DNA of 64,000 nucleotides, taken from NCBI GenBank assembly GCA_000697055.1, contig JNDT01001341.1, positions 17,585-81,584 on the forward strand. Direction: 5' to 3'. Positions 1-11,068 of this stretch are shown piece after piece. The first letter of the stretch is position 1. Each line of letters begins with the position of its first letter. This stretch comes from Saksenaea vasiformis B4078 (taxonomy: Eukaryota; Mucoromycota; Mucoromycetes; Mucorales; Saksenaeaceae). Made by a program: the position numbers and the translations under genes. The notes beneath the pieces are model-generated. The model searched no databases, was not told where the DNA came from, and saw nothing but the letters and a program-made list of their open reading frames with translations.

Positions 1-560
1 ACACACAGATCTTTTTTTCTTCTTTGGCTCTGCTCATCTTTAACGTCCGCGGTAAGGATGTCAATTTATATACATACAGAATTATTCATGTTTTCTTTGT
101 CTGTCCCGAACCGTCCTGGCTGTGGTGTAGCTCCTTGTTCACCAACAGATAAGCAAGCATCATCGCACGCTGCCTTATCCAACTTCCACAACAGAACCTC
201 GCGAGACGTTTGCATCGCTTCAAGTCCTCTGCACGGCGTAACTCTTAACACTGGCCGTTGTTGCCAGATTCCTCCCATGCTGACCCCACCGGACCTAGGT
301 GCGGGCTTGGCCCAGGCTCCTGGCCTGATTACCTTCGGGGTAAGTAAAAAGGCAATCAAATCATCTTCCATTTTACTAACCGTGAACACTTTTTTATGCT
401 GCTCCAATAAATTATGCGTCCATCTGGAGACCAAAATTGATGTAAGTACAGTATTATTTTGTCGCCAATTCGTGAACTAATGACCGCATATTCAATTATT
501 TCCTTAGCGCAAATTCGGTTCTTCATGGACGCATAGTTTATTTAGAGTAGCGTAAAAAGT
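1..560 (+). repeat. Dispersed repeat family 1, copy A (left-truncated)
   Basis: This segment recurs in the same orientation at about 10340-10800, 47640-48190, 58690-59190 and 61600-61960, and inverted at about 48755-48990 and 59385-59800. Shared landmarks are a T-rich tract ending in CTTTGGCTCTG, then CATCCCCGGTAAGGATGTC, a body around CCGAACCGTCCTGG, a CCTTCGGGGTAAG block, and a tail with TTTATGCTGCTC followed by TAAATTATGCGTCC. The copy runs off the left edge. The open frames across it (58-480 plus, 66-434 minus) lie wholly inside the repeat and are not credited as genes. No transposase is encoded, so this is a non-autonomous element or fragment. Confidence 0.8.
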
Positions 561-805
561 TGTCCAGTAAACAGTAATCACTGTTACTGATATTAGCGAT
601 TATTTTACTTGGAAGTTTTCATGAGCCACCTGATAAATTGGCACACGAGCAGCGCAGCGTTGGTAAACAAGAGCATGTACCATGTTGTGCAATACAGATG
701 TGTCGCTTAGTATCACCCATCAATAGATTTCTCTCTTTCTTATTTGTCATTACACTGTTTATTGACCGTTTTTACGTTACTCTAAACAAGCTTTTTATTA
801 AACAA
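515..805. repeat. Inverted arms of an AT-rich repeat segment
   Basis: A short motif with core TTTAGAGTAGCGTAAAAA near 530-555 reappears as its reverse complement (TTTTTACGTTACTCTAAA) near 768-788. The same inverted pair occurs in copy C at about 48175-48210 and 48700-48745, next to GCGTC. These look like terminal or subterminal arms of an element nested in or next to family 1. Confidence 0.5.
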
Positions 806-860
806 AGAGCCAATATTGCACCAAGGAAAAGCTGGGTTGAAGCTCATGCCAAGTAATTTA

Positions 861-3660
861 AAATCTGGCACAAAATCGCATGCGAAAACACGGATGAAAC
901 GTCTGATCTTTTAGATGCATATCATTGCAGCGAGGTTCCAGAAAAACTCAGCCTAACCGCTAGCCCGGATCCTGGTTCCACATGGGGGGCAATGCCTCGG
1001 TTACATGGATCCGATATGATTGCAGACTCTTCATCAAGCCGGGAAAGCCAAAGCCTCATTGGAATCCAGGAATGTGGCACAACCTACTCGCAGAAAAGAG
1101 AATGGATTCATCAATCATTTGCACGTTACGGGAAGAAAGTTCTACTCAAAGCCACGGTTGAGGGCTTGCACAGGATGACCGTAGAGGCGCTACTGCTACT
1201 AACCTCCGTTAGCTATCCACCGGTACAAGATCCTACGGGTCGAGGATTAAAAATAACCCAGTGCGACTTACGGCTAAAACGTAGAGCTACCCCGATAGCT
1301 AGACCACTTATGGATCGACGCAGGGAAGATTGGAAGCGAGCTACGCTTACAATGGATATCACCGCTTCGAAATTCTATTCTCAGCATCTCATGCAAGCCT
1401 ATTCAGTCCGAGAATCCGACCACATTCGAGCATCATCTAATTAATTTGCTTTACGCCCATGTTTGCAACGGCGCTCACATTTCGGTTTCAATATTTAACC
1501 GCAAATGTTGTTACATTTTCTTGAGAACTGTAACACCTTTTCGTAGAAAACACATCCTCGGCAAATACCACGTATGCATTTTCCCTAAACAAATGCAGTT
1601 GTGATCATGAGGTGCAGCTGTCCCTATGTAATCTCGTTCCTGAAGTTTTCTCATACTGCGCTTCAGTCCCTATTTACTTGCATAAGGACTATGGCTTCTA
1701 TATTTGGCAGTCTATAAGGTTTTGCGCGTGTACCGTATCTTCAGTCTCCTACAAAAAAAAAGATGGATGATTTTCTTCTCGCGGATGGCGTTTCCGCGCT
1801 CAGCTATAAATATTTTCAAGTTCCTACCAACAACGCTGGGCCACAGCATTGCTTGGCATTACCGAACTAACCACATTGACAGATAAGTCTACCGAATGCG
1901 GGGTACTGCCTCTTCACAGTAGCGCGCAGGCCAACTTGATGACAAACTTACCATTATGAATACAATTATTTTTCTGTCAACCATAATCTAATTACTAGAA
2001 ATACTCCATTGACAACTGTCCTTTATATGACGCTATTGTCACTGTCATGTTTTCTCATGTTCTGCTCGCGTGTTGGCTTCCATTATGGTTGCTCTTTCAA
2101 ATGTTCAGCAGCTTATAAATAATAGACCGTTTCTCTAGAACATCATACGAATGTTGTTTGGGCTGTTGACGTGTTTCCAAGTAAACAAGGTTGGCAGACG
2201 GTGTACGTTCACCTCACAAAGTGATGCCAATGTGATTTTCAAATTTTCGAAGGTCATCTGGTCCTTCTCTTAAAAGTCATGTTTAAACAGCCTGGAATTA
2301 TTTTGGCGGATAGGCGTAAATGCCTCGCATCCTACGTCATATGAAGCGACTGTGGTCAGCGACAACTATTTTCATGATGCGCGCAGTTGTTGTCCACACA
2401 CAGTCGACCGGTCTTGAGATGTCGAGCATCGCGGAATATACCTCACCAAGAAATGATCTGATACAATTTATGTTCGGCCTCTAAGGTCTCGCGAGTATGT
2501 AAACTTTTTCCCATGAAAAGCTAAGGTTGCGTCAAGGAAGAGATCCGCTACGCAGTTATTAATACATAAGCTAGCCATGAATTCATGTTCTGGTTACATC
2601 AACTGGGACCTCCCGTAGATACAGTCTTTATCAGCACCTCGGCGCGACATTTATTCGACATCAATGAGGAATAAAATCCATATTTTGGTCAAAGTATACA
2701 GCTTTTCCCTTGTTCATAGATATTCAGATCAGTCCAGGGGCCGTATTAGTAGCTATCGTCACTGTAGTTAACAAAAGAAAGAGATTGGCAACGAAAGATA
2801 CGTTAGCATTCACCAATTTTACCGCGGACTTTGTGTGGGACATGATGTCCTGGTGCGACGAAGCAAAGCCGTTGTCGAGAGATAACTGTTAGCGCACGGA
2901 AATGGATTCCGATCAAGACAGTACTTACGGTTCCTGGAGCATCTACAGCACGATTTATAATACCCACTACGCCATGTCCGAACGTGTGTGTTAGGATGGT
3001 CAACCATTGGCAGACTCATAAGCTCAGTATCAATGCCTTGGTTCAATCGACACATTGACGATAAATGACAGACAAACGCTAAATGATGCTGAGCACAAAT
3101 CAGCATAAATATCCCAACTATTGAAGAATATCAGTTCAATGTATTGTGAGCCGAAGTTACTTACCGTAAGCCAATCAGGAGCCAGTGATACAATGAACGT
3201 TGGCATAAAGTATGTCAAGTCTACCATGGTTTGAGCTAAAAATAATAACATAGGTGCAATACATGCTCCAGCCCCACGAGAATACGATAGTGTTACGTTT
3301 TCACAGAGACAATCCTAGGGCGTAGCTAGTGTCGGATGTTGCTGTCGCCTAGGTGGGTGTGTTTGCGGAAATTTGCCGCTTCCCTCTTGACGTAAAAAAA
3401 TTCCAAGCGGCGCTGCAAAAATTAGTAAATGACAGCAAGACAACAAACTTTTTCTTGTGTAAATGCCAGATGATGAGCTCGCTTAGCCAAAGCTGAATTG
3501 TCGATGGAGTCCTGATGCGAACCCAGCTGAACGAAAATCTTGGTATTTATATTTTGCATGCCTTGTGCCTGTGCAAGATGTGCCAAGATGACTTGAAGCT
3601 TAGGTAGTTTGCACAGGGGGTACTCTATTTTTGTGTGATTGATAATTGCGACTGAGAGTA
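861..3660. other. Gene-poor stretch, no recognisable gene
   Basis: The longest open frame is 992-1444 on the plus strand (150 codons). It has no recognisable motif, no clear intron structure and sits between repeats, so I do not call it a gene. The remaining frames are short and overlap on both strands. No RNA gene was recognised. The stretch may contain old unrecognisable transposon sequence. Confidence 0.5.
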
Positions 3661-3672
3661 CATTTCTGATGG

Positions 3673-3828
3673 CATGTCATGTAAACATTAACTTATTGCT
3701 ATAATGATACTTGTAAAGGATAGAAGATGTGGAAGTTTGTTTGGCTATGGCATATCATACAAACATTACTTTATTGCTATAAGGATATTTGTAAAAGGAT
3801 ACCAGACGTCGAACTTTGTTGGCTATGT
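3673..3828. repeat. Two-copy 78-bp tandem direct repeat
   Basis: Two adjacent diverged 78-bp units, 3673-3750 and 3751-3828, share the order CAT(G/A)TCAT, AAACATTA, TTATTGCTATAA, TTGTAAA, GGAT, TTGGCTATG. Divergence is roughly 15-20% by eye, so this is an old tandem duplication. Confidence 0.75.
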
Positions 3829-3867
3829 ACAATTGGAAGCGATTAAAGAAAAGGAATACAATTTGAT

Positions 3868-4690
3868 TCACGCCGTGACAGATTGTAGGATGGAGACGAG
3901 AAGAGTATCTCTGATTGCCGTTGCAGTTCGCCATTCATGATAGATTTCGGAGCGGTAGGACTCAATACTCTCTTTTCGGCAACTTGATTCTATTTTGGAA
4001 AGTGCTATGAGCAGAGCTTGGCAGAGACGTGCAAATCTTCGAAATGTATTGTCGAGATAGATATGAGCTCGTTGGATCAAGAGTCCAGTTGGATCCTGAT
4101 AAGTGGATTGGGAAATTGAATGACTGAAGGACTGGAGATCTTTGACAATGCCTTTGAATTGATGGAGGCAGCGGCAAAAGTCTTGTAACGCCTTGTTATT
4201 TTGTGATGAGGTGGTGTTGCACGAAAAGGCTTGCATTAGAGGAAAAAAAAAAATCTCGCCAACCCGAAGGATCAAAGATAACGATAGCTCACCGAAGTTA
4301 TCTGGAACTTTCTTCAGCGGGGTCACAATATGATCCACACATAGCAAATTGGAACGCCGGCTTATATCATCCGGTTAAGGCCATTATTGATCAGAAAATT
4401 CATCGAGATTGTAATGATAGTAGCGCGCAGAGGGTGTGCTTCATCTGGGCTGGTTTGATTCTCACTAACGCGAAGTCGGTCGGTCACCTTTGTGCTGTCT
4501 ATTTCCCACAATGTTGAACAAAATTGGTTCACTACGCCAGTTCTACAGTGATCGATGGGAGACTATTGAAACAAGCAGGATGTTTACTGAATTGAAGCAG
4601 ACGTCGCTCAAGAAAGTGTGTCAATATGTGAGAAGATGGTACTCTGCCCATACTACTTCTGCGATTGTCCAATCATTTTGAAGGACGTGA
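3868..4690 (-). pseudogene. Degenerate protein-coding region, family unknown
   Basis: On the minus strand, frame 3868-4347 (159 codons) has a natural protein-like composition, with helical stretches such as HIYLDNTFRRFARL and ALLIALSKIESS. Upstream, 4375-4553 is also open with coding-like composition (includes VVNQFCSTLWEIDSTK and DEAHPLRATIITISM), and 4620-4690 adds WTIAEVVWAEYHLLTY. The pieces lie in different frames, and between the first two there is no GT donor before the in-frame TAA near 4365. I read this as a decayed gene or gene relic with frameshifts. Alternatively it is a live gene whose introns I could not resolve. No domain was recognised. It ends just upstream of the methyltransferase start at 4767. 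Confidence 0.35.
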
Positions 4691-4766
4691 CTTGGGTTTA
4701 GATGCCAGAAAGCGAAGAACTGCTACCGCACAATAACCGCTTCGCTGCCGATTCCGAATAAGAATC

Positions 4767-6214
4767 ATGTTGTCACGATCACTTCGCGCGACGCGTCTGC
4801 CATTCCACCTCTCATGGCGGCGACATTACGCAAGCGTTCCTCCCAATTCCCCAACAGGTAGTGGAGCTGCAGCTTTTCAAGTGTTCAATCGTCATGTCAA
4901 ACGTCGACAGAAGGATCGAGCTGCTCTCGATGTGGAGCAAAGCCGCGTCGTTGACTATTTAAAGGATGAAATAGCCGCACGTGTTGCCGATCGACTTTTG
5001 GTATGAGAGGTAGAGTAGAAGGATGATATATCTGATATCGAATAGGATATCAAACGCGACTTTGATACCGTTGTGGATCTCGGCAGCGGTTGCGGACATA
5101 TCATCAAGCACGTAGACGAGAATATGATGAAGAAATTAATTATGTGCGATATGTCAGGTGAAGCTCTCCTCTTATTTTCAGAAAGGATGTGCTGACGTTC
5201 CCAACAGAGGCCGCTCTACAGCGAGATGCTGATAAAAAATACAAAGGTAGTAGTAGAAGATAGAACGAGAAGTATAGTATACAAACTAGTCGATAGTTGA
5301 GGTAGAACGCAAGGTAGTGGATGAGGAACATCTGCCATTTGAGGAGGATTCACTTGAGGCGGTCGTTAGCAGTCTGTCGATGCATTGGGTGAACGACTTA
5401 CCTGGTATGCCTGGTGGACCCTGAATAGGATATCTCATTGCTTATCAGCCATACAGGTGCATTGATCCAAATTCGTCAAGCGCTGAAGCCCGATGGTGTA
5501 TTTGTTGGAGCCATGTTTGGCGGAGACACATTATTCGAGCTAAGGTAGATCAACGCTACCCAAACATATGGACAATGGGACAAATTCTACTTTTCTTAGA
5601 ACTTCGTTACAACTAGCAGAAATGGAGCGAGAAAGTGGCCTCTCTCCCCACGTGTCGCCAATGACAAGTAAAATTTGCATCATGGCCAAAGAACTATCAC
5701 TAAACCCTTGAACAGACTCCAACGACATCGCAAGACTTCTCACGCGCTGCGGGTTTACAATGACTACAGTAGATGTGGATGAGATACAGGTCAATTATCC
5801 GTCTGCATTTGAACTGATGGATGATTTGCGAGCTATGGGAGAGAATAATGCAGTTCTCACCAGGTAAAACACAATTGCTGTAAGCCGTGAATGAACGTCG
5901 ATTACTTTTTAGACGGTCGTTCTTGAAAAGGGATACGCTCATGGCAGCCACGTCTATATACAAGGGTAAAGAAGAGCAGGTGTATGCTCCCTTGAAATGA
6001 CTAATGCTTGCTTATTAGAGCTACATGGACACCCCGATGGAACCGTTCCTGCTACATTCCAGATTGTATACATGGTAAGTCAGATGAAGAAACCAATGTA
6101 AAAGCTTCATAAATCATGTTGCGCTAGATCGGATGGAAGCCTTCTCCAAATACTCCGCAACCTAAGAAACGTGGATCTGCCACTGCTTCCTTGAAAGATG
6201 TGCTAGAGAATTGA
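4767..6214 (+). CDS. NDUFAF5-like mitochondrial methyltransferase/hydroxylase (complex I assembly)
   Basis: Members of this family act in the mitochondrial matrix on the NDUFS7 subunit during early assembly of respiratory complex I. The start at 4767 opens a basic, hydroxyl-rich presequence ([13 protein letters not shown]) typical of mitochondrial import, followed by [14 protein letters not shown], a family hallmark. After the first intron (about 5003-5045) comes the SAM-binding motif [12 protein letters not shown]. Later exons carry [15 protein letters not shown] sequence, [19 protein letters not shown] and a conserved FQIVYMIGWKP near the end. Stop at 6212-6214 after SLKDVLEN. About seven small exons separated by short GT-AG introns; internal boundaries are approximate. 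The [14 protein letters not shown] block distinguishes it from generic class I methyltransferases. Confidence 0.9.
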
Positions 6215-7254
6215 AATAAAAATTTAGACAAGTAGATAATCTTTTGATCGAACCAGGAGAGAATTCGATGTTATAGCCCTGACTAAGGGAGTAAGCCTCT
6301 GAGGAACGGTCTGAATTTCCACACGGACTATTGACGAATAGTGACAGAAGGGACGGCATACCAGCAAGTTCAAGTGAATTATCGATATTACGCGCCGTAA
6401 ATTACTGAAGGTCCAGGCAGTCTCCGACAAGACCAGATATGATCTGTTTTATGAACTCTCCCTCTCAACAGTTGCAATTCAATTGTTCACCTTACACGCA
6501 CCTCCTTCATATCTCCGAGAGGGTGAACTTCAGTGTGACAAGGAAGCTTGCCGCCAGAAACGGGGATTGCCCTATGTAAAGGCTACCGCATCGCATGAAA
6601 GTCAAGGTCATGCTTTATTTAATAGGCTCAAGAAGAGCCAACTGATCTTCGTTTTATCCTGTGCCTATGCGGCAAATGATGGTCTTTAACCAATGTACTG
6701 TTGATCGACAAGATCTTTTAGCTTTCATGTCAGACAGTGAGAGGTCGGGGATCTGAGCTGAGACATATTGGACGTTGTGACACTTTCATTGCCTCCGACA
6801 TCAATCATGCACTTTGCACATCCACAGCGATCTGTGTTAAACCTTATGACAGTCCAGAACATCCTTGTGCAACCTTCACCTTTGGCATAAAAGGAATGAA
6901 ACGATTGGTAATGAATGAAAAACAACTTTCATACTTGTACAAATGATGTCAGAATGTCACTACGAGAAGCAGACAACTGTACTGTAAAACGACATAGTCT
7001 TTTTATTAGATGCAACACAAGGTCTTTTCGGTAACTACACTAACCAGAAGTACGAGCTATGCAATAATAATAATGACGATGATGATGTTCTCCTCTGAGG
7101 CAAAGGAAGTCATTGTCCAGGGGTGTAGAGGAATGCATTAAAGTATCCACTGTGAGAGAATCTACGTCATCCTTGTGGCTCGGGTCTTGAAGAAAAGTCG
7201 CCAAGAAAATGCACTTTTTGGGCGGACGTCTTTCTTTCTTCACGGTCTTTCGCA
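6215..7254. other. Intergenic region with unassigned small ORFs
   Basis: Two plus-strand frames, 6483-6689 and 6737-6946, are moderately coding-like (for example GELQCDKEACRQKRGLP and YDSPEHPCATFTFGIKG) but match no family I know and have no clear splice linkage. They may be a transposon relic. The last 250 bases should contain the promoter and 5' UTR of the NBR1-like gene. No other feature was seen. Confidence 0.4.
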
Positions 7255-9911
7255 ATGTCAGGCTCATCAAGCGGAAGACGCATACGGTTCACTTACGACT
7301 TCGTCGTTAAAGCGTATCTCTGCGAAAGAGCTGAGATGCGCCGAATTCCTTTTAGTGGGGAAAACGGCTACAGTGGATATACTTCATATGCTGAACTTGT
7401 GGAAAAGGTATTCAAGAAAGATGCATAAAGAACTAGCACTCATTTGTTTTTTAGATCAAAACAGCTTTCAATTTGGCGTCAACGGAGTACCGGATAACTT
7501 ACAGAGATCACGAAGGTGACGATATTGGTATCTCAAGTGATGAAGAATTCGAGGATGCAATCAAGTGGTGCAGCAGTTTGGATCAAACAGGTGCACGAAT
7601 CCTTCGTATGAAGATTTTGGATAACCTATCAAAGCCGGATACCAAGCCAGCGGCATTTGAGAAAGCCAAGACAAACGAAGCTTCATTCTCAGCCGAAGCA
7701 ACTCCGACAAACCCTGAACTACGTGGAGAAGAAGTTCTTGTCACTTCCGTGCAAAAGCTTATCGGTCATCTTGAGAAAAGTTTGGGCACTCTTCAAATTT
7801 CCGCTCAAGAAAATATGAACACACTTGTGCGTTCTCTCCAGGATGCAGCCTCTCGAGCTGCTACCGAAGCGACGGTACATATCCAAAAGGCAGCATCGCC
7901 TACTAGCTGTCCTTCTTCTTCTTCTTCTGCAAAAGGAAAAGAATGCGAAGCAAGAGTTTTATGTAATAACTGCTACCAGTTAATTACAAGGTTAGGATGC
8001 GCAAAAGTTTATTTGTTGCTGAAACAATTTCTCATGGTCACGCTAGTAAGAGGTACCGGTGCCTCACTTGCGATGATTACGATTTATGTCACAGCTGCCT
8101 TGTTCGTGGCGTGGAACATACAAAAGGCCATCGATTTAGACCCGTTCGCAATAACGAAGACAAGTTTGTACAAACACCTAGTCTTGAAAAAGAGCAACCC
8201 AGCACCCATCGCAAACATGCATGTAGCATGTGCGACTCTGACATCAACAATACTGGTTACGCTTGTAGCGTTTGCCCTGGTAAGGAAAAAATAGGAGTTC
8301 TGTTTATACACTCTTCTGATTTGCTTCCTCTAAAGATTTCAGCCTCTGTCTGAATTGCTATGGCGCCACTGAGCATGATCCATCCCATACATTTACCACT
8401 CGCTCGCCCAACACGGACGAAACGCCATCGACTACGAAAGGTAGGCAACAGCAAGATGAGGCTCATCCATTCATTATATGAATAGGAATCCTTCATGAAG
8501 GCGTCATATGCGATCAGTGCGATTCTAATATTTACAATATTCGCTACAAAGTATGTTCTACAAGATGAAGCGACATTTTTTCTTAATTCTTTTTCTTAAT
8601 GTCAGTGTGGCCACTGCGATGACTACGATCTTTGTGAAAAGTGTGAACCGAATGCGCCTTCAATCCACGATCCAGCCCATGTATTTCTTAAACTTCGATC
8701 ACCCATCCACTTTGGCTCGAATTTCTTGTCTCCTCTTTTACCTTCGTTTCCCAACGCATATACCAGATCACCGCCATCCTATCGGACGCCCGCGTCTAGC
8801 ATGACTGCAACTGCCTCTTCTTCGGTCGAGCAAGTAAAGGCTGCGCCCATGAGCAAACCTCCCAAGCCAGAAGAGCAAGATGTACAGATGACGAAGCCAA
8901 ACAGCGAGGTTCCAGAAGACCTTACAGAACGAAAAGATGGCATACTTTCAGCTTTGTTTGTCGCAGACGGTAGTATCCCTGATGGCACTGTTCTTCGTCC
9001 TGGAACACAAATCCAAAAAGTAAGAACTTTTTTTTTCATTTTGTTACAAACGTTTTATTGGTCTTTTTTAGATCTGGAGACTTAGAAACAATGGGCAAAT
9101 TCCATGGCCTGCTGGGTCGCGTTTGTTATTCACAGGAGGAGAAATCTTCCGAGCATACCCGTTGAACGACCCTCCAAGTTTCCTTGTCCCTGTCACAGCA
9201 CCACAACAAGAGACGCATGTGGTCGCTATGCTCCAAACACCCGATGCGCCAGGGCGTTATGTCAGTTATTTCCGAATGATGACACCCGATGGCACACGGT
9301 TTGGAGATCTTCTTTGGTGTGACATTACTGTCGAAGAAACAGAACCAAAGCAAGCTGTCGAAAACCCAAGTACAAACATGATCTATCCTACTCTTTCAGC
9401 GAATCCTAGCGTCCATATGGAAGACGAGGACCGATCTTCCGTTTCCGTTGACAACTACAGTGTCACGACAGCTACTGTATCCATCGTTACTGACTCGCCA
9501 CATAGCCATACACCTTCAAGCCGATTTTCCACAAGCGAAGGTGATTACGATCTGAGAGAACTTTCCGATCAACAAGGGCCGTCAGCACGCAGCTCTTTGC
9601 AGCGCAATATGTCGACCAATGACTTTGTGTTCGTCGGCGCTAAAGAAAACCATTCACCCGATTTTGTTACACCAAATGGTTCTTCACGTGGAGGTACGCC
9701 TCCTGGAAGAGATTTCGATTCAGCGGAAATCTACCAGACACAGTTGAAACAGATTCATGAAATGGTAAGCGAGACATGTATAACCTGGTAACTAATCTGA
9801 AGGTAGGGTCTCACTTTTTGCGATGACCTTGCATTACGTCTGCTGGAGAAACATAACGGCAGTGTAGATCAGGTGATCCCTGAAATTCTTGAAATCCTTT
9901 ATCCCGAATAA
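7255..9911 (+). CDS. NBR1-like selective autophagy receptor (PB1-ZZ x3-FW-UBA)
   Basis: Predicted cargo receptor bridging ubiquitinated or specific cargo to the phagophore. Start ATG 7255 (MSGSSSGRRIRFTY). Exon 1 plus the exon starting near 7456 give a PB1 domain with the basic-cluster lysine (FVVKAYLC) and the acidic OPCA loop (DHEGDDIGISSDEEFEDAI). Three ZZ-type zinc fingers follow: CNNC...CLTCDDYDLCHSC...HTKGH (about 7960-8150), CSMCDSDINN...CSVC...CLNC (8220-8400), and CDQCDSNIYN...CGHCDDYDLCEKC (8500-8690). Next is the Nbr1-specific FW domain (8930-9340; IWRLRNNGQIPWPAGSRL and PGRYVSYFRM), then a disordered acidic linker. The C-terminus is a UBA domain (GLTFCDDLALRLLEKHNGSV) ending at 9911. 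A candidate LIR, DFVFV, lies near 9622. Introns are small, and a few middle boundaries are inferred. Confidence 0.92.
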
Positions 9912-10344
9912 GGCATCCATTTTTATCTTTATTTTGAACATGTGTGTTTTGATCGGAACAGCAGCAAAAATAAAACAGAGTGTGCTGATTTTAAACAGGC
10001 TGACATTTAACCTTCTCCACGTTTGATATGAATATTGGATATGGACTAAGCATTTGATGCGTCTTTGCCGTGACAAGTGGTTTATTTTGCGTCAATCCAA
10101 GGAATAGTTCGGATCTGAGTAACCCCATTGTTGCATTAAAGTGCTTCAGTGATAGATTTTCGATATCCCATCAGAAAGCAGTAAAAATGTGCTCAAGGTA
10201 AGGAAAAATGTCCCATTGAAACAAGAAATTGTTTTTGCATTGAGGTGCTTCAGTGATGGATCCCCAGTATCCCATCGGAAAGCAGTAAAAATGTTTCGAG
10301 ATAAGAACAGGTTTCATCCAAATGATCCATATTTAAAGGCACAC
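9912..10344. repeat. Intergenic region with a duplicated 59-bp unit
   Basis: No gene is seen. Two diverged 59-bp direct copies, 10132-10190 and 10236-10294, share GTGCTTCAGTGAT, the CCCATC block and AAGCAGTAAAAATGT. A weaker relative lies at about 47515-47555. They precede family 1 copy B and look like part of the same composite element. Confidence 0.6.
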
Positions 10345-10800
10345 ATGAATCATTTTTTTCTTTGGCTCTGCTCATCTTTAACATCCCCGGTAAGGATGTC
10401 AATTTATATACATACCGAATTATTCATGCTTTCTTTGTCTATCCTTTAGCCTGCATAACCTCTACCCCGAACTGTCCTGGCAGTGGTGTAGCCCCTTGTT
10501 CACCAACAGGTAAGCAAACATCATCGCACGCTGCCTTATCCAACTTCCACAACAGAACCTCGCCAGACGTTGCACCGCTTCAAGTGCTCTGCGCGGCGCA
10601 GCCTCTCACCACTGGCCGTCGTCTCCACACCGGTTCCACCAGTCAAGGTGCGGGCCTGGCCCAGGCCTGTAGGCCTGATTACCTTCGAGGTAAGCAAAAG
10701 GACATTATCTTCCATTTACTAAACGTGAATGGTTTTTTATGCTGCTCCAACAAATCATGCGTCCATCTGGGAAACAAGTTGGTGTAAGTAAACATATTTC
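10340..10800 (+). repeat. Dispersed repeat family 1, copy B
   Basis: Same order of landmarks as copy A: TTTAAAGGCACACATGAA, T-tract, CTTTGGCTCTGCTCATC, CATCCCCGGTAAGGATGTC, the CTGTCCTGGC(A)GTGGTGTAG body, a CACGCTGCCTTATCC block, CTTCGAGGTAAGC, and a tail TTTATGCTGCTCCAACAAAT. It is closest to copy A by eye. Frames inside it (10189-10449, 10362-10787) are repeat-derived. Confidence 0.8.
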
Positions 10801-11068
10801 TTAGAACATCGGCGGCCGCTCAGACGTTGCATATTTATCCGTCATCTTTCAATTCGGAAAACGGTTTCATGTCTATAAAACTTCTGGACATCCGCCCTTG
10901 ACGACTGTCAATGAAAGTATGTATACAGTTGTTTAATACGATAACAATACTCGTTATTGATTTATATTGCTACAAATTCGTTTTTATCTCAGCAGTAGCG
11001 AGCGTCCAGCTCTTACAGCATTTATAAAGAAGGAAGACCTACATGCCTTGACTACATTGAGCAGTTTG

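Noticed and set aside
60..200. Family 1 as a tRNA-derived SINE because of GTGGTGTAGCTCC (A-box-like)
   Set aside because: No matching B box at the right distance and no terminal A-tail; copies vary at this site.
58..480. ORF of 140 codons at the left edge (and its antisense partner)
   Set aside because: Entirely within dispersed repeat family 1; other copies do not keep the frame.
992..1444. 150-codon ORF as a gene
   Set aside because: No recognisable motif, no neighbouring exons, located between repeats; possible but unsupported.
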